DNA from: G965222535 sp965222535
GTDB taxonomy: Bacteria > Pseudomonadota > Gammaproteobacteria > HK1
DNA length: 64,000 nucleotides
NCBI GenBank assembly: GCA_965222535.1
Contig: OZ244957.1
Location: forward strand, 1,488,001 to 1,552,000
Reading direction: 5' to 3'
Positions 8,733 to 17,258 of the stretch are shown piece by piece. The position numbers were made by a program, and so were the translations under genes. Under the pieces are notes generated by a model, which saw only the letters and a program-made list of their open reading frames with translations, was not told the DNA's origin and did no database searches. How positions within the stretch are numbered: position 1 is the first letter of the stretch; every line of letters begins with the position of its first letter.

Positions 8733-9779
8733 ATGGCGCAAGAGATGCACAAAAGCGTACTCAACTGGTTCACCGCCGGCATCTTGGTGGTTGCCGTCAG
8801 CGGTGCCGAGGGGCGTGACTACATCAGCATTGTCGGCTCATCAACGGTATATCCATTTACCACTGTGGTTGCCGAGCAATTCGGCAAAACCACCCATTAT
8901 AGAACGCCCACTGTCGAATCGACCGGTTCGGGCGGCGGCTTGAAGTTATTCTGCGCCGGCATTGGGACACAGTATCCTGACATTACCAATTCATCGCGGC
9001 GCATCAAAGCGAGCGAAGTGGCGCGCTGCACGCGCAATGGCGTCAGCGCCATCGTGGAAATCAAGGTCGGTTACGATGGGATCGTCATCGCCCATGCCAG
9101 AAAAACCGCGCCGGTTAATTTTACGTTGCGCGACATCTACCTAGCACTGGCGCAGGACATCCCGCACGTCAACGGCGGCCTGCAAGCCAACCCGGCCCGA
9201 ACGTGGCGCGACGTGAGGCACCACCTACCGCCATACGCCATCGAAGTGATGGGGCCGCCGCCGACCTCGGGTACGCGCGATGCCTTCGCCGAATTGGTGC
9301 TTGAGGGCGGGTGCAAAACTGTGGACTGGGTCAACGCGCTGAAGAAAAGCGATCAGCCGCGCTATAAACGGATATGCCATACAGTGCGCGAAGATCGGGC
9401 GTATGTGGAGCTTGGGGAAAACGATAACCTGATCATCCAGAAGCTGGAAGTCAACCCGACTGCCTTCGGTGTCTTTGGCTTCAGCTTTCTCGATCAGAAT
9501 AGCGATCGCGTCAGCGGTGCGTTGCTCAATGGCGTCGCACCGACGTTTGACAACATCGTCAGCGGTGCGTACCCGGTATCGCGTCCGCTGTATATCTACG
9601 TCAAGAAAGCGCATGCGGTTGCCATCCCTGGCATACGTGTGTTTTTAGCGGAGTTCACGAGTGCCGCCGCGTGGGGTGAGGAGGGCTATCTTTCCGATAA
9701 GGGGTTGATTCCCATGCCCGTTGCAGAGCGCGTGCATTTTCGCACCGCCGCCCGTGCGCTGACGGAACTTAAATTGTGA
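8733..9779 (+). CDS. pstS: Periplasmic phosphate-binding protein PstS
   Basis: Periplasmic phosphate receptor of the high-affinity Pst transporter. The N-terminus is a short hydrophobic signal (NWFTAGILVVAVSGAEG) followed at once by the phosphate-binding loop IVGSSTVYPF, then TGSGGGLKLFCAG and STSGTRDAF-like PPTSGTRDAFAEL, all diagnostic of PstS. 348 residues from the ATG at 8733; the ATG at 8745 (MHKSVLNW) is an equally possible start and gives a cleaner signal peptide. It lies about 50 nt downstream of a Pho box. The next gene, pstC, begins 187 nt later after a hairpin that could protect the pstS message. Confidence 0.94.
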   Translation: MAQEMHKSVLNWFTAGILVVAVSGAEGRDYISIVGSSTVYPFTTVVAEQFGKTTHYRTPTVESTGSGGGLKLFCAGIGTQYPDITNSSRRIKASEVARCTRNGVSAIVEIKVGYDGIVIAHARKTAPVNFTLRDIYLALAQDIPHVNGGLQANPARTWRDVRHHLPPYAIEVMGPPPTSGTRDAFAELVLEGGCKTVDWVNALKKSDQPRYKRICHTVREDRAYVELGENDNLIIQKLEVNPTAFGVFGFSFLDQNSDRVSGALLNGVAPTFDNIVSGAYPVSRPLYIYVKKAHAVAIPGIRVFLAEFTSAAAWGEEGYLSDKGLIPMPVAERVHFRTAARALTELKL

Positions 9780-9827
9780 TCGGGAGCCGCGAAAAACCAG
9801 CAAAGCCAGCCCTTCGCGCGGCCCGAT
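9779..9827 (+). promoter_or_regulatory. Intercistronic hairpin between pstS and pstC
   Basis: Left arm ATCGGG...CGCGAA (9779-9793) pairs with right arm TTCGCG...CCCGAT (9813-9827) around a small internal loop and a 19-nt loop carrying AAAACCAGC and GCCAGC, words shared with the dispersed hairpins near 11365 and 17265. It starts at the pstS stop codon. There is no U-run, so it is more likely an mRNA-stability element favouring pstS than a terminator. Confidence 0.5.
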
Positions 9828-9966
9828 GGTGGATGACGGTGGCGCTACGGTTTGAGGCGCTGGCGGTGCTTGAGGCGCTGGCGGCGGCTGTAGTTGCCTT
9901 TTATATGCTCAAGCGGTGTCGCCAGACGGTGCTTTGGCGGGGTTGCCTGACAGGTGGCGCAGGCCC

Positions 9967-11349
9967 ATGAGTCTACTGTGGCTGTTGCTGGCGCTGCTGC
10001 TATTTGGCAGTTGCGCTTACCGCCTTGGTAGTCGTCACGCACGTAACGTCAGCAACGCCGCGGCGCAACGGCTGGATTCGCTGCCGGTCTATCACGGCAT
10101 GTTCGCGATGCTGTGCTGCACGCTGCCGGCGGCGGCTGTTTTTCTCATCTGGCTGGGGTTTGAGCAGGCACTGCTGACGACCCTAGTGGTTGACGAGTTA
10201 CCGAAAGCGATGCGCGATCTGCCGCCGCGCCATCTGGCGTTGCTGATCAATGACCTGCATAACCGTATCGCCGGCAATATCAGCGCTGGGCAGACAACGC
10301 CAGCGCTGCTCAGCGCGGTACAACGTTACCGCACGTTGCAGGCGCATGGCTATGGATGGCTCAGTGCCCTGATGCTGCTGACCGTGAGCGGCGGTTTTGT
10401 GTACGCGATGCGCCGCATTACCTTGCACGCCGCCGCACGCCAGCGCATCGAGACGGTACTCAAAGCGTTCCTCCTGATAAGCTCAACGATCGCCGTCCTG
10501 ACCACCGTTGGCATCGTGCTATCGATGTTGTTTGAGACGATAAGGTTTTTTAAGCTGGTGCCGATAACGGATTTTTTGTTCGGTCTCAACTGGAGTCCGC
10601 AAACCGCGCTGCGCAGCGATCAGGTGGGTTCATCGGGGAGCTTCGGGTTTGTCCCGTTGTTCCTCGGCACGTTATTGATCGCCTTTATTGCGATGCTACT
10701 GGCGACCCCACTCGGCTTGTTTTCAGCGATTTATCTGTCCGAGTACGCAAGTCCTAGGATGCGCGCCATCACCAAGCCGATGCTGGAGATCCTAGCTGGT
10801 ATTCCAACCGTGGTGTATGGCTTTTTTGCGGCGCTGACGGTGGCCCCGCTGATACGCGACATAGGGCAGGCGATGGGGCTGAATGTCGCCGCTGAGAGTG
10901 CCCTCGCGGCGGGCTTGATCATGGGCGTGATGATCATCCCGTTGGTCTCGTCCCTTTCCGATGATGCGATCAGAGCGGTGCCGCAAAACCTGCGCGATGG
11001 CTCGTACGCGCTGGGCGCAACGCAGTCGGAGACGATAAGGCGGCTGGTTATCCCGGCCGCCCTGCATGGCATCATCGCCGGCCTTTTGCTGGCGGTGTCG
11101 CGCGCTATCGGGGAGACGATGATCGTTGTTATGGCGGCTGGCTTGGCGGCTAATTTGACGGTCAATCCGTTGCAGGCAGTAACCACCGTTACCGTGCAGA
11201 TCGTAACGTTGCTGGTCGGCGACCAGGAGTTTGACAGCGCCAAGACGCTGGCAGCCTTCGCCTTGGGGCTGACCTTGTTTGTGGTCACCCTGTTTCTCAA
11301 CCTGATCGCGTTGACGGTTACGCGCCGGTATCGCGAGAAATACGAATGA
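9967..11349 (+). CDS. pstC: Phosphate ABC transporter permease PstC
   Basis: Inner-membrane permease of the Pst system, 460 residues from the ATG at 9967 (MSLLWLLLALLLFGSCAYRLG). An in-frame start at 9916 would add 17 non-hydrophobic residues before the first membrane helix, so I prefer 9967. The N-terminal third is an extra region with three hydrophobic segments, seen in the long PstC type; the C-terminal half is the MetI-like permease (EYASPRMRAITKPMLEILAGIPTVVYG, and the EAA loop ALGATQSETIRRLVIPAA). Second gene of pstSCAB, followed after 145 nt by pstA, the space being filled by a dispersed repeat. Confidence 0.94.
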   Translation: MSLLWLLLALLLFGSCAYRLGSRHARNVSNAAAQRLDSLPVYHGMFAMLCCTLPAAAVFLIWLGFEQALLTTLVVDELPKAMRDLPPRHLALLINDLHNRIAGNISAGQTTPALLSAVQRYRTLQAHGYGWLSALMLLTVSGGFVYAMRRITLHAAARQRIETVLKAFLLISSTIAVLTTVGIVLSMLFETIRFFKLVPITDFLFGLNWSPQTALRSDQVGSSGSFGFVPLFLGTLLIAFIAMLLATPLGLFSAIYLSEYASPRMRAITKPMLEILAGIPTVVYGFFAALTVAPLIRDIGQAMGLNVAAESALAAGLIMGVMIIPLVSSLSDDAIRAVPQNLRDGSYALGATQSETIRRLVIPAALHGIIAGLLLAVSRAIGETMIVVMAAGLAANLTVNPLQAVTTVTVQIVTLLVGDQEFDSAKTLAAFALGLTLFVVTLFLNLIALTVTRRYREKYE

Positions 11350-11357
11350 GCATCTCG

Positions 11358-11494
11358 CAAAACCAGCTTCGCTGGCTTTTTAAGCTGCGCGGCGGGCTTG
11401 TCTATTGGGGGAAGGGCTATAAATCAACGGCTTGCGTTACAGGTGAGCGTGTCCCTTGCGCCCTTCATCCCATTGAAGTTTTTGAGGTTCCCGA
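11358..11494. repeat. Dispersed repeat, family A, between pstC and pstA
   Basis: Begins with a hairpin AAAACCAGC-TTC-GCTGGCTTTTT, then GGGCTTGTCTATTGGGGGAAGGG, CTATAAATCAACGGCTTG, CGTTACAGGTGAGCG, a C-rich tract and TTTTTGAGGTTCCC. It aligns block by block with 4106-4225 and 61168-61262. It lies inside the pst operon, so it is transcribed, and could affect the relative expression of pstC and pstA. Confidence 0.65.
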
Positions 11495-12757
11495 ATGAAT
11501 ACCAGCGCTGCGTTCGCCAAGCGCCTCGCGGCGCGTAATGCCGCCGAGACGCGCTTTCGTCTCTATGGACTGCTTGCCATCGGCACCAGCCTACTGTTTC
11601 TGTTGGGCTTTTTTGCGAGTCTTATCAGCCAAGGTTACAGCGCCCTCAGGCAGACCGTTATCGCGCTTGACGTCAGCTACGATGCGCAGGTACTGGGGCT
11701 TGCTGTGGATCACAGTTTCGCGGCGTTGCAACATGCGAACTACCCGGCGTTGCTGAAAGCCACGCTGCGCGAGCAATTTCCCGAGGCGCGCAGCCGCAGC
11801 CAGCGGCGTCAGTTGTATGCGCTTATCAGCAGCGATGCACGCTATCAGTTGCAGCAGCGGCTGTTGCAGGATGCAACGCTTATCGGAAGCACCGAGCGCT
11901 TGTGGGTACGCGCTGACGACGATGTCGATATGCTGCTCAAAGGCTACCTCAGCGCTGCCAGCGATCGGCTAAGCGAGCGGCAACGCGGCTGGATAGCGCA
12001 GTTGCAGCAAAGTGGGCGCATCCAACTGCGCTTCAACCACCGCTTCTTCAGCGCGGGCGACTCACGCGAGGCGGAACTCGCAGGCGTCTTCGGTGCTTTG
12101 GTTGGCTCGCTGCTGACGCTTGGCGTGGCCTTGGCGCTGGCGTTTCCGATCGGCGTTGCCACCGCCATCTATCTTGAGGAGTTAGCGCCCACCAACCGCT
12201 GGATCGATGCGATCGATTTGAATATCAACAACCTCGCCGCGGTGCCCTCGATCGTGTTCGGCGTGCTGGGGCTGGCGCTCCTGATCGATTTCGCTGGAAT
12301 GCCGCGCTCAGTGCCGCTGGTCGGCGGCATTGTCCTCGCTCTGATGTCGCTGCCGACTATCATCATCGCCAGTCGTGCCGCATTGAAATCGATCCCGCCG
12401 TGGATCCGCGATGCCTCCTTGGCGCTGGGGGCTTCGCGCATTCAATGCCTGCTGCATCATGTCCTGCCGTTGGCGCTGCCGGGCATTATGACCGGCACCA
12501 TCATCAGCATGGCGCGTGCTTTGGGCGAGTCGGCACCGTTGTTGATGATCGGCATGGTGGCCTTCATCGTCGATATTCCACGCGGGCTTATGGACCCATC
12601 CACGGTGCTGCCGGTGCAGATCTTTTTATGGGCCGACAACCCCGAGCGCGCCTTTGTTGAGCGCACCGCCGCGGCGATCATCGTGTTGCTGCTGCTGTTG
12701 GTGGCATTGAACGCGGTAGCGGTGATCCTGCGTCGAAAAACCGAACGCCAATGGTAG
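11495..12757 (+). CDS. pstA: Phosphate ABC transporter permease PstA (DUF3333 type)
   Basis: Second Pst permease, 420 residues. Its N-terminal ~200 residues (one membrane helix at about 23-45, then a periplasmic segment rich in Arg and Gln) correspond to the DUF3333 extension found in long PstA proteins. The C-terminal part is the MetI-like permease, with YLEELAPTNRWIDAIDLNINNLAAVPSIVFG, the coupling loop SLALGASRIQCLLHHVLPLALPG and ARALGESAPLLMIG. The ATG follows a weak ribosome-binding site inside the end of a dispersed repeat. pstB follows after 117 nt. Confidence 0.94.
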   Translation: MNTSAAFAKRLAARNAAETRFRLYGLLAIGTSLLFLLGFFASLISQGYSALRQTVIALDVSYDAQVLGLAVDHSFAALQHANYPALLKATLREQFPEARSRSQRRQLYALISSDARYQLQQRLLQDATLIGSTERLWVRADDDVDMLLKGYLSAASDRLSERQRGWIAQLQQSGRIQLRFNHRFFSAGDSREAELAGVFGALVGSLLTLGVALALAFPIGVATAIYLEELAPTNRWIDAIDLNINNLAAVPSIVFGVLGLALLIDFAGMPRSVPLVGGIVLALMSLPTIIIASRAALKSIPPWIRDASLALGASRIQCLLHHVLPLALPGIMTGTIISMARALGESAPLLMIGMVAFIVDIPRGLMDPSTVLPVQIFLWADNPERAFVERTAAAIIVLLLLLVALNAVAVILRRKTERQW

Positions 12758-12874
12758 CGGTGCGGCGCACGCCGCGCCGCAGGGCCAGCCAGCTAACGCC
12801 CTAGCCAGCTAAAACGCCAACTGCAAAGGACTGTTTCATCCCCTCGCCATCGCTATTTCAGTGGGAGTCGAAGC

Positions 12875-13741
12875 GTGTTATACGAGATCAACCGCAGCCC
12901 CGCCAGCGCTGCATCCAACTTAATCCCTACCCACTATATGCAGCCCCAGCGCGGCACCGCCCGGCAGGTGCCGCTGACGCCCGCGCCGCTGCGTATAAAA
13001 GCGCGCAACGTCAGTGTTTATTATGACCAACACGCTGCTGTCAGCGACATTGACCTTGACGTATTCGACCATCAGGTGCTGGCGCTGATCGGCCCCTCCG
13101 GTTGCGGTAAATCAACCTTTTTGCGGTGCCTGAATCGGATGAACGATACCATCCCGAACTGCCGCGTCAGCGGCGAGATTCTGCTCGATGGCAATGACCT
13201 TTATGATGCCGAACTGGATGTCGTGCAACTGCGCTTAAAGGTCGGCATGGTATTTCAGAAACCCAACCCGTTCCCCAAGTCGATCTATGACAATGTGGCT
13301 TACGGGCCGCGCATCCACGGTCTTATCAGCAGCCGCGCCGATACCGACCAACTGGTGGAAAAATGCCTCAGCAAGGCCGGACTGTGGTCGGAGGTTAGGG
13401 ATAAGCTTTATCTGCCCGGCACCAGCCTCTCTGGCGGTCAGCAACAACGTTTGTGCATCGCCCGCGCCATCGCCATCGGCCCCGAGGTGATCCTGATGGA
13501 CGAGCCGTGCTCGTCACTTGATCCGATCGCGACCGCGTATATTGAAGAACTGATCGATAACCTGCGCAAGAAATATACCATCATTGTGGTGACTCACTCG
13601 ATGCAGCAGGCCGGCCGCATATCGCAACGCACCGCGTATTTCCACCTCGGTCAGTTGGTCGAAGTCGGCGATACCAAACAGATGTTCACCGCCCCACGCG
13701 AACGCCTGACCAACGACTATATCACTGGACGTTTCGGCTAA
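12875..13741 (+). CDS. pstB: Phosphate ABC transporter ATP-binding protein PstB
   Basis: Cytoplasmic ATPase of the Pst system, 288 residues. Walker A GPSGCGKST at about 72-80, signature LSGGQQQRLCIARA, Walker B VILMDEPCSSLDP and switch VVTHSMQQA are all intact, and FLRCLNRMND is the usual PstB text after the P-loop. A GTG start preceded by GTGGGAG gives a ~45-residue N-terminal extension before the ABC fold, a bit longer than in many PstB proteins; the true start could lie within it. In most Pho regulons phoU follows pstB, but here there is no phoU. Confidence 0.96.
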   Translation: MLYEINRSPASAASNLIPTHYMQPQRGTARQVPLTPAPLRIKARNVSVYYDQHAAVSDIDLDVFDHQVLALIGPSGCGKSTFLRCLNRMNDTIPNCRVSGEILLDGNDLYDAELDVVQLRLKVGMVFQKPNPFPKSIYDNVAYGPRIHGLISSRADTDQLVEKCLSKAGLWSEVRDKLYLPGTSLSGGQQQRLCIARAIAIGPEVILMDEPCSSLDPIATAYIEELIDNLRKKYTIIVVTHSMQQAGRISQRTAYFHLGQLVEVGDTKQMFTAPRERLTNDYITGRFG

Positions 13742-14018
13742 GCATCCGGTCCCCTTGGGCTGGCGGCTGCGGGCGGTGGCTCTGGAAGTGTGGAGCTCTG
13801 GAAAGGCCGCCATGAAAAATCACTCCCCCCTTGAGGGGGAGTCGGTAAATCAAGGCAAAGCTCGCAGATTAGCCGGTGGGGGGCTTCGGGCGAGGGCTCT
13901 GGGATCTTCTATTTTTAATCCTTTGATGCTAGGCGTTGCCTAGCATCAAAGGAGAATAAGGAGGGTAACGACGTTGGTATTGGGGGAAGCCTGCTATTGG
14001 CAATGCGCCGATGTATCG
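13742..14018. repeat. Composite dispersed repeat with a 15-bp perfect hairpin
   Basis: Part of the 624-nt space between pstB and the cupin gene, with no gene seen. At 13920-13952 a perfect stem (CCTTTGATGCTAGGC, loop GTT, complement) is preceded by TTTTAATC and followed by AGAATAAGGAGGGTAACG. The flanks recur at 19935-19995, 41725-41790 and 56270-56330 (some inverted), each time with a different but self-complementary stem. GTTGGTATTGGGGGAAG follows, the core word of the dispersed repeats. Confidence 0.65.
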
Positions 14019-14250
14019 GAGAAGAAGAACCCTCCAGCGGTAATTTCATGGTGCCGCTGACCGGTCTTCGCCGGTCAGCGAACGATGCGCCGCTAGGCGG
14101 TACTTATTAAAAATTAAAAAACACAGGCGTGTTTAACCCACCGAAACGCGGTACTCCCTTCCCCCAAGCCCCTAACCCCAGCATCTCCTGCGCCCTCGCC
14201 TCGACGCCGTGCATTTCAGCACAGCTTGGCGCTCTTGCAGCTAGACTAGC
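14018..14250. repeat. Dispersed repeat, family B, plus C-rich block
   Basis: Contains CCTCCAGCGGTAATTTCATGGTGCC, a 9-bp stem hairpin GCTGACCGG/CCGGTCAGC at 14056-14079, CGAACGATGCGCCGCTAGGCGGT, TTAAAAATTAAA, then GTTTAACCCACCGAAACGCGGTAC and CCCCAGCATCTCCTGCGCC...GCCGTGCAT. The first half matches 17315-17410 and 18765-18865 and, inverted, 41890-41990. The second half matches 56355-56400 and, inverted, 19800-19915. Confidence 0.65.
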
Positions 14251-14365
14251 GCCTTGCTGCATCTTCAAGTAGCATGAGCTATATCATGGAGCGGCAACTT
14301 GTGGAACAAATCAAAGCGGATAAACAGCAGGTGCAGCCGGTTCACCAACCTTCGGAGTGCCTGAG

Positions 14366-14653
14366 ATGATGCGCCCGCAGGCGGTTGCGACATGCCTGAT
14401 TGACGATGCGCGGGTGCGTGTTATGCGCTTCGATTTCGCCCCGCAGGCTGAAACCGGTTGGCATCGCCATGGCTATGATTACGTCATCACTGCGGTGAGC
14501 GATTGTTCAATGCTGATCGAAGAGCCAGGAGGAGGGACGCGCGCGACAAAGGTCGCCGCTGGTACGGCGTATCGCCGCGATGAAGGCGTAGAGCACAATG
14601 TCATCAATGACGGTACGGTACCGATGTCTTTTGTTGAGATTGAGTTAAAATAA
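14366..14653 (+). CDS. Small single-domain cupin protein
   Basis: A 95-residue protein filled by one cupin barrel. Seen: GWHRHGYDYVITAVSDC (cupin motif 1 with His ligands HRHGYDY) and VAAGTAYRRDEGVEHNVIN (motif 2 with the distal His). Such small cupins bind a metal and act as dioxygenases, isomerases or ligand sensors; the reaction cannot be told. I take the ATG at 14366 as start because CGGAG sits 8 nt upstream; a GTG at 14357 directly abuts that site. rpe follows 45 nt downstream. Confidence 0.82.
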   Translation: MMRPQAVATCLIDDARVRVMRFDFAPQAETGWHRHGYDYVITAVSDCSMLIEEPGGGTRATKVAAGTAYRRDEGVEHNVINDGTVPMSFVEIELK

Positions 14654-14698
14654 ACGTGCCCCCTGCATAGTCGCCCCAAGACGTCGCCATCACCTGCC

Positions 14699-15373
14699 AT
14701 GCCGCCTGTTAAAATCGCCGCTTCCATATTATCGGCTGACGTTGCGCAGTTGGGCCTTGAGGTTGAGCGCGTGGTCGCCGCCGGTGCCGATTGGATCCAT
14801 TTCGATGTGATGGATAACCACTACGCGCCGAACCTGACATTTGGTCCGTTGCTGTGCAAAGCGATCCGCCCGTTCAGCGGCGAAGCCAGCATTGACGTGC
14901 ACCTGATGGCAACTCCGGTTGACCGTCTTATCGGTGAGTTCGCCGACGCCGGTGCTGACTGGATTACGTTTCATCCTGAAGCAACGCTGCATATCGATCG
15001 CAGCCTAGGGTTGGTACGCAAATACGGCTGCGGCTGCGGTCTGGCGCTCAATCCAGCGACCCCGTTAGCGGTGCTTGACTGCATCTTGCCGCAACTCGAT
15101 ATGGTATTGCTGATGTCGGTCAATCCGGGGTTCGGCGGGCAGGCGTTGATCCCCTACGTGCTACCGAAGATCGCGCAACTGCGCGCCCGCATTGACGCTT
15201 GTGGCAAGCCGATCCGCCTCGCCGTGGATGGCGGCGTCAACCTTGATAACCTAGGCACTGTGGTCGCTGCCGGTGCCGATACGCTGATCGCCGGCTCGCT
15301 GATTTTCAACGCCGCCGACTACGTCAAAGTGATCAATGACATGCGATCGAGGGTGGCGTGCGCCAACGCCTGA
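14699..15373 (+). CDS. rpe: Ribulose-phosphate 3-epimerase
   Basis: Interconverts ribulose 5-phosphate and xylulose 5-phosphate in the pentose phosphate pathway. 224 residues, a TIM barrel. Family signatures: KIAASILSADVAQLG at the start, IHFDVMDNHYAPNLTFGP (metal-binding His and catalytic Asp), LMSVNPGFGGQ, and the catalytic Asp/phosphate loop RLAVDGGVN followed by GADTLIAGSLIF. Length fits the family. It lies between a cupin and a small lipoprotein gene on the same strand. Confidence 0.97.
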   Translation: MPPVKIAASILSADVAQLGLEVERVVAAGADWIHFDVMDNHYAPNLTFGPLLCKAIRPFSGEASIDVHLMATPVDRLIGEFADAGADWITFHPEATLHIDRSLGLVRKYGCGCGLALNPATPLAVLDCILPQLDMVLLMSVNPGFGGQALIPYVLPKIAQLRARIDACGKPIRLAVDGGVNLDNLGTVVAAGADTLIAGSLIFNAADYVKVINDMRSRVACANA

Positions 15374-15472
15374 GACGTTGCTTGGCGGGTGGTTATCAAC
15401 ACAGTTGTTCGCCCCCTTTTCCCCAAGCCCCCATCCGGTTGCCATTTTTCGCGGTCATCTAAGGAGCAGCCA

Positions 15473-15751
15473 ATGATAAGTGCCAAGAACATAATGTTGG
15501 CGATAGCGTTCAGCGTGCTGCTCGGCGGTTGCGCCAAGGAGTACGTGTACACCCCGCCGGCTACCGCTGTCGGCAGGCAATGCGTGGCACACTGCGAACG
15601 CAGCCATGCGGTCTGTCAAAGGCGTACTGGAACGCCAGCCCATGTTCACCCCCCCAAGCGGCGCTATCGATCAGCGGCGACGCGCGCTTGTGGCAACGTA
15701 TTTCGCGGTTGCTACCAGCACTGCGGCGGCACGGTCAGAGTCCTTCGGTAG
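15473..15751 (+). CDS. Small cysteine-rich lipoprotein, unknown function
   Basis: A 92-residue product that begins MISAKNIMLAIAFSVLLGGC, a textbook lipoprotein signal with lipobox LLGGC, so it should be lipid-anchored in the outer or inner membrane. The mature part is short, basic and cysteine-rich (CVAHCERSHAVCQ and CGNVFRGCYQHCGG), with six cysteines in two CxxxC-type groups after the lipobox, suggesting disulfides in the periplasm. An AAGGAG site precedes the ATG. It stands alone between rpe and ctpA. I do not recognise the family. Confidence 0.72.
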   Translation: MISAKNIMLAIAFSVLLGGCAKEYVYTPPATAVGRQCVAHCERSHAVCQRRTGTPAHVHPPKRRYRSAATRACGNVFRGCYQHCGGTVRVLR

Positions 15752-15837
15752 GCCGCCTGCGCTGTGCTCCGCCGCGTTCAGCACAACGCCACCCTCACCG
15801 CTTCGATTTGTTTTACTCAACAGGAGATAAGCTCCCG

Positions 15838-17208
15838 ATGGCACACCACAGAATCCATCACTTTTTGCGCCGTGCGCGTGCGCCGGCCAACGTTTCGCTA
15901 CGCAATATCCTGCCTGCCTGTGTTGGCGTTGCCTTGGGCCTGCTGGTGTCATTTGGCAGCAATGTATTCGCCAACAAAGCAATCGACTCCTTGCCGCTTG
16001 CGGAACTGCGCACGTTCAGCGAGATCTTTAGCCGCATCAAACAGCAATACGTAGAGCCGATAGAAGATCGGCAAATGATCGAGAATGCGATCCGCGGGAT
16101 GCTGGCTGGCCTGGACCCACATTCGGATTACCTGACCCCAGCCAGCTATACCGATTTACGCCAGAATACCCGCGGCCAGTTCGGCGGCCTTGGGATCGAA
16201 GTCGGCATGGAAGATGGTTTTATTAAAGTCATTGCTCCGATCGATGACACCCCCGCCGCTCGTGCTGGAGTTAAAGCCGGTGACCTAGTGATCAGGCTCG
16301 ATGATCTGCCAGTAAAAGGCTTAACGTTATCGGAAGCAGTCAAGATCATGCGCGGCGAACCCGGCACTTCGATTACCCTGACGATCGTGCGCGATCAGGA
16401 GTCCCAGCCGCTGTCGATCGCCATCGTGCGTGATGTCATCACCGCCACTCGGGTACGCGGACGCCTATTGGAATCCGGTTATGGTTATGTGCGCATCAGC
16501 CAATTTCAGGATCGCACCGCGCAACGCCTGATCGACGCCATTGAGCATCTGGAGGACGAATACGGCGCGCCGCTGCTCGGCTTGATTCTAGATCTGCGCA
16601 ATAACCCCGGCGGGGTGCTGAGCGCCGCGGTATCGGTATCGGACGCTTTTCTGGACGGCGGTTTGATCGTTTATACCAAGGGGCGCAGCGCGGCTTCAAA
16701 ATCCGAGTACTATGCGCAGAGCAGCGACATCCTCAATAACGCCCCGCTGATCGTACTGGTCAGCAGCGGTTCGGCATCGGCCTCGGAAATCGTTGCCGGT
16801 GCGATCCAGCATCATCGGCGCGGACTCGTGATGGGCGCGAAGACCTTCGGCAAAGGCTCGGTGCAGACCATCTTCCCGATGTCGCAGGGGGCGGCGCTGC
16901 GTTTGACGACCGCACGCTACTACACCCCGTCAGGGCGTTCGATCCAGGCTAAAGGGATTACCCCCGACATCGAAATCGAACCGCTGCAGGTAACCCGGTT
17001 GGAACCCAATCGCTTCCTCATCAAGGAAGCGGATCTTTCGCGGCATTTGTCCAATGACGATGGGACGACAGAGGCTGCCGGGGTTGACGCCGCTGCTGAC
17101 AAAAATGACGACAGCGAAGCGGCTGATGATTCGCTGGTCAGCACCGATTTCACCCTCTACGAAGCCCTCAATCTGCTCAAAGGGTTGGCGATTCTGGACT
17201 CCCGCTGA
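15838..17208 (+). CDS. ctpA: Carboxyl-terminal processing protease (S41 family)
   Basis: Periplasmic serine protease that trims C-termini of exported proteins. 456 residues from the ATG at 15838, which has an AGGAG site 9 nt upstream; the open frame extends further up but without coding character. Order: N-terminal membrane anchor/signal (about 24-46), N-terminal helical region, PDZ domain (about 112-195, with GGLGIEVG), and the S41 core with LILDLRNNPGG, catalytic serine in SSGSASASE (about 314) and catalytic lysine K339 in FGKGSVQT. The acidic C-terminal tail (about 420-445) is rich in Asp, Glu and Ala. Confidence 0.95.
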   Translation: MAHHRIHHFLRRARAPANVSLRNILPACVGVALGLLVSFGSNVFANKAIDSLPLAELRTFSEIFSRIKQQYVEPIEDRQMIENAIRGMLAGLDPHSDYLTPASYTDLRQNTRGQFGGLGIEVGMEDGFIKVIAPIDDTPAARAGVKAGDLVIRLDDLPVKGLTLSEAVKIMRGEPGTSITLTIVRDQESQPLSIAIVRDVITATRVRGRLLESGYGYVRISQFQDRTAQRLIDAIEHLEDEYGAPLLGLILDLRNNPGGVLSAAVSVSDAFLDGGLIVYTKGRSAASKSEYYAQSSDILNNAPLIVLVSSGSASASEIVAGAIQHHRRGLVMGAKTFGKGSVQTIFPMSQGAALRLTTARYYTPSGRSIQAKGITPDIEIEPLQVTRLEPNRFLIKEADLSRHLSNDDGTTEAAGVDAAADKNDDSEAADDSLVSTDFTLYEALNLLKGLAILDSR

Positions 17209-17258
17209 TCCCTTCCCCAGCCCAGCCCCTCCGCTGGTGCAGGGAGGGGGAGAAGGGA

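Noticed and set aside
9776..9970. 64-codon frame overlapping the pstS stop and the pstC start
   Set aside because: It coincides with the intercistronic hairpin, starts with GTG inside the pstS stop region and has no ribosome-binding site of its own.
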